Positions 36,154-44,223 of a stretch of DNA of 64,000 bases are shown here, one piece after another. The DNA lies in the NCBI GenBank assembly GCA_015231595.1, contig JADGBH010000004.1, forward strand, positions 1 to 64,000, in the 5' to 3' direction. Source of the DNA: Desulfobacterales bacterium. Its GTDB lineage: Bacteria; Desulfobacterota; Desulfobacteria; Desulfobacterales; JADGBH01. The position numbers and the translations under genes were made by a program. Position 1 is the first letter of the stretch; every line of letters starts with the position of its first letter. The notes beneath the pieces are model-generated. The model was not told the origin of the DNA and ran no database searches. It saw only the letters and a list, made by a program, of their open reading frames with translations.

Positions 36154-37668
36154 CTATTCCAATTTTATCAATTTAAGTACATTATGGGCAAAATCGCCAA
36201 TTATTGAAGCTGCTATCGGAACTGAAACAATGATAATTCCAGCCGCTATTAAATGATGAACTGTACCTGGAGCGTTTAAAAAATTTAAAATCGGAACTTG
36301 AAAACTGAAAACAATTAAATAGAGTAAAAAAGTCAATCCTGCACTAATACCCATATTAAGCCATTGTTTAGGTCCAAAAAGATACTCTTCTTTAAGTTCT
36401 TCAGCCGATATAACTGGAACGTGAAATTGATCCGCTAAAGAACTTAATAAATCACGTTTTTGGCGTTTACGAACAGATTCACCTAAATTAAGAAAAACAT
36501 TTCCAACTACAATTAAGCTGTATGGTGAAGTCCTATTAAGATTTGATAATAAACCCTGTTGGCCTCCGTAAATTGTATAGACTGAGCCCGCCCTTCCGAC
36601 TTGAATTAATTCATGAACTGTATCAGAAAGTCCTGAATCATCTTGTTCTTCAGTCTTTTTTTCTTCAGTCTCTTCTATGATGCCACCATTATCGCTGGAT
36701 AAAATTTCTTTTTTAGGAGCTTCAGCAGATTCTATTTGTTGATCCTGTTCTGATAAATTTTCTGATTTAAGATGAACTAATTCAACCGCTGCATTCCATT
36801 TTTCAGCAACTTCCACAAGGCTTTGGAATGATTCTGTTTTAGAATTAAATTTTTCCTGAATATAAAGGATATTGGTAGTCGCCACTGTGCAGACAATGGA
36901 TTTAAGATTACTTACAGTTTCTAAAATACTTGGAATAACTTCAGCCTGTTTTCTCTGCCAAGGCGGATAAGTTATCGTTACATTTCCTTTTTCAGCTTGA
37001 ACATTTACCTTTATATCTCTTGTTCTTATATCTTTGCCAATTACAAGCCTGCATCGTGCGGCAAGCATTAAGTTTTCAAGAATTTGACGAGAAGCGGGTG
37101 TTTCTTGAAATTCAGGCATTTTAGCAAATTGAATAAGGGAAGCGGCGCTATTGTGAACTGATAGATGTGCTGAATTAATTGTTATATCGTAGAATGATGG
37201 AGATTCACAATCAACATTATATAATATCTTCACCCATTTGCGTATATCTTCATCTACTTCTTCATTGTAAATTTTGGCTTTTTCTCTGCTTAGATTCATT
37301 CTTGCCATAGCCATGTCTATTCGGCTTTCCATGTCTCCGATAGCTCTGATTCTCAATAAATGGGGAACTCTTGACAATATTAAGTGACCTGTTCTACCAT
37401 GATAGACAATACTATGTTTTAAGGCTCTTTCACATAAACTTTCTGTAATAAAGGCTTTAAATAGATCTATTTGAATGCTTAATTCTTCATTAAGAGGCTG
37501 ACGTTTCATAATAGCGGTTTCGATTTTACCTACAGGAATTCCAAATGCAGTAGCTCGATCCGTCAGTTCTTCCCTCCCGATACATTCATAGCCTAATTTT
37601 TCTGATAACTTTACAGATAGTTCTTTGCCAAAACCATAGCTTCCTCGCGAAATACAAATAATCTGCAT
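36154..37668 (-). CDS. Cytidylate-kinase-like / stress-protein / membrane fusion
   Basis: The protein has 504 residues. Residues 1-190 match the cytidylate-kinase-like family (Cytidylate_kin2), opening MQIICISRGSYGFGKELSVK with a non-classical P-loop, followed by IVYHGRTGHLILSRVPHLLR. A middle segment (IKVNVQAEKGNVTITYPPWQ) resembles a BON-type lipid or membrane-binding domain. An acidic low-complexity linker (about 305-345) leads into a universal-stress-protein-like stretch (VYTIYGGQQGLLSNLNRTSP). Two transmembrane helices close the protein. I infer a membrane-anchored kinase-like sensor rather than a nucleotide-salvage enzyme. GAGG eight bases upstream supports the start, and the stop of the USP-like gene lies 13 bases before it. 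Confidence 0.72.
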   Translation of the reverse strand: MQIICISRGSYGFGKELSVKLSEKLGYECIGREELTDRATAFGIPVGKIETAIMKRQPLNEELSIQIDLFKAFITESLCERALKHSIVYHGRTGHLILSRVPHLLRIRAIGDMESRIDMAMARMNLSREKAKIYNEEVDEDIRKWVKILYNVDCESPSFYDITINSAHLSVHNSAASLIQFAKMPEFQETPASRQILENLMLAARCRLVIGKDIRTRDIKVNVQAEKGNVTITYPPWQRKQAEVIPSILETVSNLKSIVCTVATTNILYIQEKFNSKTESFQSLVEVAEKWNAAVELVHLKSENLSEQDQQIESAEAPKKEILSSDNGGIIEETEEKKTEEQDDSGLSDTVHELIQVGRAGSVYTIYGGQQGLLSNLNRTSPYSLIVVGNVFLNLGESVRKRQKRDLLSSLADQFHVPVISAEELKEEYLFGPKQWLNMGISAGLTFLLYLIVFSFQVPILNFLNAPGTVHHLIAAGIIIVSVPIAASIIGDFAHNVLKLIKLE

Positions 37669-37681
37669 TCTTTAAACCTCA

Positions 37682-38095
37682 TTAAGCTGTTTTAAGGGTT
37701 GGTGTTACAATTGGACATTCAATGTAATCAATAACTTTTGAAAACCAATATTGACTGGGTTTTGGTCTTCTGCCAGAAAAAAAAGCTTCATTTCCACCCC
37801 AAATTAAAGTTTTGAATCGTGGATTTTTTGCAAGAAATTTAAATAATTCAGATACCTTATCTCCATAGGTAAATGTTATTGAAATTTTTAGTAGTTCCTG
37901 TTTAAATTTTAAAATAATATCATCTATTTTAAAATTTAATAGTAAGCTTTCTTCCTTCTGAACACCATCTATGAGCATTAGAATAGATACATCTGATTTC
38001 ATTCTTTTCGCTAACTCTACGCCATAAAGTAAGCTTTCGTTCCTGATTTTTTTATCTTCGAACAATATTAAAATGCCTCCTGATTCCATTATCAT
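37682..38095 (-). CDS. Universal-stress-protein-like small protein
   Basis: The protein has 137 residues. The alternating strand/helix pattern (GILILFEDKKIRNESLLYGV, MKSDVSILMLIDG, FKTLIWGGNEAFFSG, IECPIVTP) fits the USP (UspA-like) fold. The ATP-binding G-2x-G-9x-G motif is not clear, so it may not bind ATP. It is the first gene after the predicted sigma-54 promoter at 38155-38170, giving a leader of about 50 bases. ATG at 38095 or the in-frame ATG two codons later could start it; neither has a strong ribosome binding site. Confidence 0.65.
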   Translation of the reverse strand: MIMESGGILILFEDKKIRNESLLYGVELAKRMKSDVSILMLIDGVQKEESLLLNFKIDDIILKFKQELLKISITFTYGDKVSELFKFLAKNPRFKTLIWGGNEAFFSGRRPKPSQYWFSKVIDYIECPIVTPTLKTA

Positions 38096-38154
38096 ACACG
38101 CTCATTGCACAGATTTCTTTAAGTATTGATTAAAATGTTTTTTTAACTATAAAT

Positions 38155-38170
38155 AGCAAGATATAGACCA
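38155..38170 (-). promoter_or_regulatory. Sigma-54 (-24/-12) promoter of the USP-kinase operon
   Basis: On the minus strand the sequence is TGGTCTATATCTTGCT. It has GG and GC separated by exactly ten bases and keeps both TGG of the -24 element and TTGCT of the -12 element. Transcription would start near 38145, about 50 bases upstream of the first gene. Two activator-type palindromes lie about 100 and 200 bases further upstream, and a sigma-54 activator gene lies beyond them. Confidence 0.7.
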
Positions 38171-38248
38171 AGATATGTTTATTATAGATATTTGATGATA
38201 TTTAAGATACTTATAGAGAAAGACACTAATTTTTAGGGATTAGGTGAA

Positions 38249-38263
38249 GTTGCAATACGCAAC
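38249..38263. promoter_or_regulatory. Putative activator site 1 (TTGC-N5-GCAA palindrome)
   Basis: GTTGCAATACGCAAC is a near-perfect palindrome of the type bound by NtrC-family activators. It is about 105 bases upstream of the predicted transcription start of the minus-strand operon, a normal enhancer distance. A half site, TTGCAATAC, lies at 38324-38332. Confidence 0.6.
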
Positions 38264-38337
38264 AAATTATTAAAATTATAGAGAAGACCATTGTTTTTAA
38301 AGCTTTAAATATACTATGACAATTTGCAATACTTATC

Positions 38338-38352
38338 GTTGCAATATGCAAT
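38338..38352. promoter_or_regulatory. Putative activator site 2 (TTGC-N5-GCAA palindrome)
   Basis: GTTGCAATATGCAAT repeats the sequence of site 1 with one change inside and one at the end. The two centres are 89 bases apart. Two copies of a 13-base palindrome in one intergenic region are unlikely by chance and support a dimeric helix-turn-helix activator, most likely the product of the adjacent gene. Confidence 0.6.
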
Positions 38353-38474
38353 AATACGTTCTCTATTCTCAGAACTTAGTTTATTTAGTAAGTTTTATTT
38401 AAAGGAGAGTAATAGTTTATTATGTTTTTTTTTAATTTTCAGTAATTTGAGATAGTTATTACTGGGATAAGCTG

Positions 38475-39827
38475 CTATTCATCTAACTCAAACCGTTTAA
38501 GTTTACGGTAAAGGGATACTCTATCTATACGCAGAATACGAGAAGCTTCGGTTTTATTATGGCCGACATATTTTAAAACCCATTGAATATATTCTTGTTC
38601 AATTTCAGAGAGGCTTTTCATACGTTTTGGGTCTTTATGGAAGGTAAAAGCGTTAAAATCCCTCATATCTTGGGGGAGATCATTGAGTTCGATACGTTTT
38701 CCAGAAGCAAGGGATACAGCTCGTTCAACTATATTTTCTAATTCCCGAACATTGCCGGGATAATCATAACTAACTAAAAGACCCATAGCTTCTTCAGAAA
38801 ATCCATGAATTTTTTTTGAATCACGTTTAGTAAATTTTTTTAAAAAAAAGCTTGTAAGCATTGGGATATCTTCTTTGCGATCCATAAGTGTCGGCAGATG
38901 AATGGATATTACGTTTAATCGAAAATATAGATCTTGCCTGAAAATTCCGGCATCAATTAATTTTTTAAGGTCTTTGTTCGTTGCAGCTATGATTCGAATA
39001 TCAATTTGAACAGGCTTAGTCCCTCCAACTCGAAGGATTTCTTTTTCTTGAATGGCTCTAAGGAGTTTTGCCTGCATTGTAGCAGGAGTATCTCCCACTT
39101 CATCAAAAAAGACGGTTCCTCCATTTGCGCTTTCTAAAAGACCTGCTCGAGTTTGAGTTGCGCCACTGTATGCGTCTTTTTCATGGCCAAAAAGTTCGTT
39201 AGCTAAAAGATCTTCAGTAAATGAACCACAATTAAACGCTAAAAACCTTGAATTTTTCCTATTACTAAAATTATGAATTGATTTTGCTATTAATTCTTTA
39301 CCTGTTCCTGATGCCCCTGTAATTAATACATTTGCATCAGATGATTCAATTTGATGAATTATTTTTTTTATTTTTAATATTTCTTGGCTGCTCCCAATTA
39401 TTGTAGGAGAATCATTACTTAGTTGCTGCTCTAATTCACTTACTCTGCGGGTTAATTTTCTTTTTTCTATAGCTTGTCTTACAATGCTTCGAACTTCATC
39501 GGCACGTATTGGTTTTTGGAGATAATAAAAAGCGCCTTTTTTTGTAGCTTCAATAGCTCCATCAACGGAGCCATATCCTGTTATAATTATAATTTCTGTT
39601 TCTGGATCTTTGCGTTTTGCTTCACTGATTATTTCAATTCCATCTATATTTCCAAGAATGAGATCGCTTAAAATTATATCAAAAGATTTAGATCGTATAA
39701 GCTTTAATGCTTCTTCTCCATCTTTTACAGAAGTAGTTAAAAAACCCTCCTTACGCATGATATGGGTAAGTGACTTTAACGCTGTTTCTTCGTCATCAAT
39801 TATTAGTATTGAAAATTTATAATTCAT
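38475..39827 (-). CDS. NtrC-family sigma-54 response regulator with atypical GAFTGA loop
   Basis: The 450-residue protein has receiver, AAA+ and Fis-type DNA-binding domains. The receiver is complete (ILIIDDEETALKS, phospho-acceptor Asp in ILSDLILGNIDG, Lys in YLQKPIRA). The AAA+ domain has Walker A ITGASGTGKELIAKSIHN and Walker B GGTVFFDEVGD. The sigma-54-contacting loop reads DAYSGA instead of GAFTGA. The C-terminus ends with a helix-turn-helix (NKTEASRILRIDRVSLYRKL). It lies immediately upstream of the palindromes and sigma-54 promoter of the next operon and probably controls it. Its own promoter is not evident. Confidence 0.92.
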   Translation of the reverse strand: MNYKFSILIIDDEETALKSLTHIMRKEGFLTTSVKDGEEALKLIRSKSFDIILSDLILGNIDGIEIISEAKRKDPETEIIIITGYGSVDGAIEATKKGAFYYLQKPIRADEVRSIVRQAIEKRKLTRRVSELEQQLSNDSPTIIGSSQEILKIKKIIHQIESSDANVLITGASGTGKELIAKSIHNFSNRKNSRFLAFNCGSFTEDLLANELFGHEKDAYSGATQTRAGLLESANGGTVFFDEVGDTPATMQAKLLRAIQEKEILRVGGTKPVQIDIRIIAATNKDLKKLIDAGIFRQDLYFRLNVISIHLPTLMDRKEDIPMLTSFFLKKFTKRDSKKIHGFSEEAMGLLVSYDYPGNVRELENIVERAVSLASGKRIELNDLPQDMRDFNAFTFHKDPKRMKSLSEIEQEYIQWVLKYVGHNKTEASRILRIDRVSLYRKLKRFELDE

Positions 39828-40007
39828 AATATGAGATATACTTTAATTTCAAAACATGGCTAAGGCTAAAAATAATGGATTTTAGAATTTTTAGGGTTTT
39901 ATATATTCATTTTTTTAGAATATATATCCATAATAGAATTTATCATTTTTATAGTTTCAGGATGTCATAAATTGCATCTGATCCTACTTCTTCCAAAGCT
40001 CTCTTTG

Positions 40008-40589
40008 TTATTGAGGCTTCTGCTCAGACGCTAGCAATTCGCTTATTTTAGCGGCTCTATCTTGGTTTACATACGCTAAAATTTGAGCAATTTGATCTCC
40101 TTTCATCCTTTGAAAAATTTTCATAACTACGTCTATTTCAAGCTTATCTATTAAGCCTGCTGCTGTTTTAGGCTTCATAGTTGTATATACTTTGACAAGT
40201 TGCTTAATTTTTACTTCTTCTTCCGCTTTTTGCTGATTTGCTTTTGTTGTTTCAATTTCGCTAATTTTTTTTAAATTAGCTTCAATCTGGTTATTTAGAT
40301 TCGATAATTCTTGAATTTTACTTTCAATTTCCTGTTTAACAAGTTCTAACTTTCGTTTTTCCTGTTCAACCATTTCTTTTTCTTGTTCAATGGCTTTTTT
40401 TTTCCCCTCTAAAGAATCTAAAACACTTTGGATATCATTAAGAGACGAGTCAGATGGAGTATCTTGCGCAAAGGCTATTTTGCATCCAAAACTATTATAG
40501 CTTATGTTTAATAAATACAATGTTCCTATGATAAAAGCAGGTGAAAATAAAGCTATGATTAGTATTTTATTTCTAATAATGCTTATCAC
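40008..40589 (-). CDS. MotE-like / MgtE-N-domain flagellar protein
   Basis: The 193-residue protein has one N-terminal hydrophobic helix (ILIIALFSPAFIIGTLYLL), a long coiled coil (about 55-130, rich in E, K and Q) and a C-terminal MgtE N-domain-like segment (VYTTMKPKTAAGLIDKLE; IFQRMKGDQIAQILAYVNQD). Proteins of this build lie next to fliJ in many flagellar operons and are annotated MotE, a periplasmic chaperone in motor function. GTG is the start, with AGGAGA upstream. It is the last gene of the flgB operon here. The exact role outside alpha-proteobacteria is uncertain. Confidence 0.75.
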   Translation of the reverse strand: MISIIRNKILIIALFSPAFIIGTLYLLNISYNSFGCKIAFAQDTPSDSSLNDIQSVLDSLEGKKKAIEQEKEMVEQEKRKLELVKQEIESKIQELSNLNNQIEANLKKISEIETTKANQQKAEEEVKIKQLVKVYTTMKPKTAAGLIDKLEIDVVMKIFQRMKGDQIAQILAYVNQDRAAKISELLASEQKPQ

Positions 40590-40599
40590 AATTTTTCTC

Positions 40600-41052
40600 C
40601 TAATTATGATTATGAGCAGAAGCTTCCCGAATTATTATGGTATCGTCATTTTCTTTTTGTAATAATTTAAAAATATTTTGATAGTATTCTTCTTTGCGTT
40701 TATCTTTTAAATTATCTATAGTTTTTTTCTCTACAGATTTTTTTGCAAGTTCCTTTTGTTTTTGTTCAAGAATAAGTATAAGCTGCCGGAGTTCTTTTTG
40801 CTTTGATTCAAGCGAAGATTCAAGTCCATTTATATAATTTGTATATACATACATACGCTCTGCGTTTATTCCTAAGCTTGTTTCTTTATCAAAGGCTAAG
40901 GATGCAGCATTAATATTATTTTTTATGGCTTCAGTTTCATTCTCGCAGTTTAACACATTTGCCACTGCTTTGCCAACTTCCATTTTAGCTCTATCTTCAA
41001 GGAATTCTTTATATTTCAAATACGGTTCGAGTTTAAATTGAAATTTTTTCAT
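40600..41052 (-). CDS. fliJ: Flagellar export chaperone FliJ
   Basis: The protein has 150 residues and is almost entirely helical and charged. It opens KFQFKLEPYLKYKEFLEDRA, the usual FliJ beginning. FliJ is the stalk-like subunit that links the FliI ATPase to the FlhA export gate. Sequence alone is weakly diagnostic, but the position right after fliI, four bases apart, settles it. No ribosome binding site is seen, so translation is likely coupled to fliI. Confidence 0.85.
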   Translation of the reverse strand: MKKFQFKLEPYLKYKEFLEDRAKMEVGKAVANVLNCENETEAIKNNINAASLAFDKETSLGINAERMYVYTNYINGLESSLESKQKELRQLILILEQKQKELAKKSVEKKTIDNLKDKRKEEYYQNIFKLLQKENDDTIIIREASAHNHN

Positions 41053-41056
41053 AATA

Positions 41057-42373
41057 TTAATTTGCGAATAGAGCTTTAAATTGTTTTAAGGCTAAATCAT
41101 AAGTAATTTTTTTATGAATTTCTTGCCGTAAAAATTTATTAAGTTCAGGTATTATTTTACGAGCATAATCTATTTTTGGATCTGATCCTTTGGTGTATGC
41201 TCCTATAGCTATCATATCTTCTGCTTCTCGATAGGTAGCTAATACATCTATGGCTTTTTCTCGTATTTTAAGATGCTCCATAGTTGAAACATCCCGCATT
41301 ACTCGGCTTACGCTTTCAAGAACTTCGATAGCCGGATAATGACCCTTATTTGCAAGTTTTCGTGATAAAACAATGTGTCCATCTACAATAGACCTTACTG
41401 TATCTCCAACTGGATCGTTTAAATCATCTCCTTCTACTAAAACAGTGTATATGCCCGTTATACTGCCTTTTCCCTTAACATTTCCGGCTCTTTCCAATAA
41501 AACTGGAATTTGAGCAAAAAAGGAGGGCGTATAGCCTCTGCTTGTAGGGGGTTCTCCAGCGGCTAAACCAACATCCCTTGAAGACATTGCAAATCTTGTT
41601 ATCGAATCTATTATTAATAATACGTCTTTTCCTTGATCTCTAAAATATTCGGCTATGGAAGTAGCTAAATATGCTCCGCGCATTCTTACTAGGGGAGGGG
41701 AATCAGATGTAGCGGCAACTACAACTGAACGTTTAAGTCCTTCTTTTCCGAGATTCTCTTGGATAAAATCATTAACTTCTCTTCCTCTTTCGCCTACAAG
41801 GCCTATAACAGTTATATCAGCACTGGTATGTTTTGTCATCATACCCATTAAAATACTTTTACCAACTCCAGAGCCAGCCATTATAGCTATTCTTTGGCCT
41901 TTACCTAATGGAATCATTATGTTTATAGCAGCAACTCCAACATCCATGAGTTCTGTTATAGATTCCCGTTGCAAAGGATTTATAGGTTTACCATAAAGAT
42001 TATACTGGGCTGACGGTATAATTGGTCCCAAATCATCAATAGGATTACCCATTCCGTCAACGACTCTTCCAAGAAAATTATCTCCTACAAAAGCTTTAGG
42101 CATTTTATCTATCAGCCATATTTTTGTGCCTGGTTTGATGCCCCTTGTATCTCCATAGGGCATAAGCAGGACTCTATCTTCGTTGAAACCTACAACTTCG
42201 GACATGATCGTACTGCCGTTTTCTTTTTCTATCATGCATAATGATCCAATCCCCATGCCCATACATTCCCCTTCTGCTATTAAACCGACAATTTTAACTA
42301 TTTTGCCTTCTAACCTTAAAGAATTGGTTTGTTCAACGGCATTAAAATATCTTTCCCATTCTATTTTAAGCAT
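41057..42373 (-). CDS. fliI: Flagellum-specific export ATPase FliI
   Basis: The 438-residue ATPase is of the F1-beta family and energises flagellar type III export. Walker A is IMAGSGVGKSILMGMM, followed by GLVGERGREVNDFI, Walker B DVLLIIDSITRFAM and AGEPPTSRGYTPSFF. The length is standard. fliH ends four bases upstream and fliJ starts four bases downstream, a compact order conserved in many bacteria. Confidence 0.96.
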   Translation of the reverse strand: MLKIEWERYFNAVEQTNSLRLEGKIVKIVGLIAEGECMGMGIGSLCMIEKENGSTIMSEVVGFNEDRVLLMPYGDTRGIKPGTKIWLIDKMPKAFVGDNFLGRVVDGMGNPIDDLGPIIPSAQYNLYGKPINPLQRESITELMDVGVAAINIMIPLGKGQRIAIMAGSGVGKSILMGMMTKHTSADITVIGLVGERGREVNDFIQENLGKEGLKRSVVVAATSDSPPLVRMRGAYLATSIAEYFRDQGKDVLLIIDSITRFAMSSRDVGLAAGEPPTSRGYTPSFFAQIPVLLERAGNVKGKGSITGIYTVLVEGDDLNDPVGDTVRSIVDGHIVLSRKLANKGHYPAIEVLESVSRVMRDVSTMEHLKIREKAIDVLATYREAEDMIAIGAYTKGSDPKIDYARKIIPELNKFLRQEIHKKITYDLALKQFKALFAN

Positions 42374-42377
42374 AGTG

Positions 42378-43211
42378 TTATCTTAAATTTACCTCTATTA
42401 TGCTTTTTTTAATAGCGTCTAATCTTAATTGAACTTGAGAATTAATTTCTCCTGATTTTGTTAAAATTTTACAATTCCCCCTTTCGATAGAAGGTAAAGG
42501 CATTATTGAAACATTTTTTAGTCCTTTTATTTGTTCAAAAAAATCCTGTTTTAAAGCTTCAATGTATTCATAATCAGCTGGAGAAACATGAATACTTACA
42601 TCAACAGGTTCTGGTATAAGTTCAAATGCTTTTAGAATACTCCTTTTTATTAAATCATTATCTATTTCAACATAAGCATAAATTACTTTTTCACAAACTT
42701 TTAAAATAAGATCTAAAATTTCCTTTTCATAGGACGAGATAAGGACTTTCCATATATCATCAATTTGTTTTAAAAGGTTCGATAAATTTTCTGTTTCTTT
42801 TAAGCTTTTTTCTTTTCCTGCTTCAAATCCTTTTTGTTCGCCTTCGGAATAACCCTGTTTAAAGCCTTGATCATAAGCTTCCTTTTTAATCGCTTCAACA
42901 TCAACATTTATTTTTTGCGGATCATCTTCTAAATTTTCATCTGTAGATTCAGATTTAAATTCATTAAACAGGCTATGAACTTCTTCTTTTTCTTTTTTAT
43001 GGGGTTTAGAAAAAAAATCATGAAAAGAGTTGTCCGCCGGTTTTTTCTTTTTTTCATAAAGGGACTTAAATATTTCTGAGTCTAAATCAGTTTTTTTAGG
43101 TTTAGGGATTTCTTTTTTTACTGTATTTTTATCCTCGTAGTCAATTTTATTTAACCCGCCTAGATTAAGTGGCTTCCATGAATCATTCTGATTATCAGAA
43201 GGATTAGACAA
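42378..43211 (-). CDS. fliH: Flagellar assembly protein FliH
   Basis: This is a protein of about 277 residues that binds and restrains FliI. A charged, low-complexity N-terminal half is followed by the spaced-glycine helix typical of FliH (QGFKQGYSEGEQKGFEAGKE) and a C-terminal domain homologous to F1-delta (ILDLILKVCEKVIYAYVEID). An ATG at 43274 lies in frame inside fliG but has no ribosome binding site. The TTG at 43211 has AGGAGG six bases upstream and gives an eight-base overlap with fliG, so it is chosen as the start. Confidence 0.88.
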   Translation of the reverse strand: MSNPSDNQNDSWKPLNLGGLNKIDYEDKNTVKKEIPKPKKTDLDSEIFKSLYEKKKKPADNSFHDFFSKPHKKEKEEVHSLFNEFKSESTDENLEDDPQKINVDVEAIKKEAYDQGFKQGYSEGEQKGFEAGKEKSLKETENLSNLLKQIDDIWKVLISSYEKEILDLILKVCEKVIYAYVEIDNDLIKRSILKAFELIPEPVDVSIHVSPADYEYIEALKQDFFEQIKGLKNVSIMPLPSIERGNCKILTKSGEINSQVQLRLDAIKKSIIEVNLR

Positions 43212-44211
43212 GGGTATCCTCCTTTCCTTTCTTTGATAAAATAATAGTTCCTTCAGCTTCAAGTTCTTTTGCAATATTAACTATTTCTTGTTGAGCAGTT
43301 TCAACATCGGATAATCTTACAGGTCCCATAACTTCAAGGTCTTCCAAAAGCATTTCTGCAGCTCGAGTTGATAGGTTACCCATGATTTTATTTTTCATTT
43401 CTTCACTTGCTGTCTTCATAGCGAGCGTTAATTTAGGACCTTCAACCTTTTTAAGGATTTCTCTTATGCCTCTATCATCAACTCTGCCAAGATCTTCAAA
43501 TACGAACATCATTTCACGAATATCCGTAGCCATATCACTATGTTCTTCTTCAAGGGATTCCATTATTATATCTTCAGTTGATTTATCTACTCCTGTTAAA
43601 ATATCTACAAGAACTTTAACTCCGCCACCTTTACCATAACCACCTTTCATACCGCTAAGTTCCGCTCTCATGGCATCATCAACTTCTCTTACTATTTCTT
43701 CTGGGACCTGCCCTAATTTTGCAAGGCGTAAAGCAATGTCTGCTTTTTTACTATCAGGCATTAAGATAAGCACTTCTGAACTTATTTCTGAAGGAAGGTG
43801 AGCTAATATCATAGATATTGTCTGAGGGTGTTCACCTGAAATATATGAAGCGAGGGTATCTACATTAACATCCCTTATCCAGTCAAATAAAGGAGCTCGT
43901 TTTTTATTTTCAACTTCCTTTATTATAGAGTCAGCTTTATTTTTATCAAGGGCACTTCCTACTACTTTTTTTAAAAAGTTTTCGCCTTCAACTATTGTTT
44001 TCCCTTCGCTTTCATAGGTTTTTACAAATTCTTCAGAAACGGCCCCTAACGTTTCAGGAGTGATTTCATCTATTTTGGCCATAGCTGTGGCTACACGTTT
44101 AATTTCAGTATCAGTAAGTCTTTTAAAAATTTCTGACGAATATGATTCCCCCATTTTAAGCAGCAGAATTGCTGCTTTTTCCGGACCAGATAATTTTTGT
44201 GGGTCTAACAT
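43204..44211 (-). CDS. fliG: Flagellar motor switch protein FliG
   Basis: The 335-residue protein forms the rotor ring that meets the stator. It begins LSGPEKAAILLLKMGE, has the EHPQTISMILAHLP motif in the middle domain and the charged torque helix region FVFEDLGRVDDRGIREIL near the C-terminus. The length is normal. AAGGTG precedes the ATG. Its 3' end carries the ribosome binding site of fliH. Confidence 0.96.
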   Translation of the reverse strand: MLDPQKLSGPEKAAILLLKMGESYSSEIFKRLTDTEIKRVATAMAKIDEITPETLGAVSEEFVKTYESEGKTIVEGENFLKKVVGSALDKNKADSIIKEVENKKRAPLFDWIRDVNVDTLASYISGEHPQTISMILAHLPSEISSEVLILMPDSKKADIALRLAKLGQVPEEIVREVDDAMRAELSGMKGGYGKGGGVKVLVDILTGVDKSTEDIIMESLEEEHSDMATDIREMMFVFEDLGRVDDRGIREILKKVEGPKLTLAMKTASEEMKNKIMGNLSTRAAEMLLEDLEVMGPVRLSDVETAQQEIVNIAKELEAEGTIILSKKGKEDTLV

Positions 44212-44223
44212 AATTCACCTTTT

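Noticed and set aside
43212..43274. Upstream ATG extension of fliH inside fliG
   Set aside because: No ribosome binding site precedes it and the added residues duplicate coding space of fliG, whereas TTG at 43211 has AGGAGG at ideal spacing.
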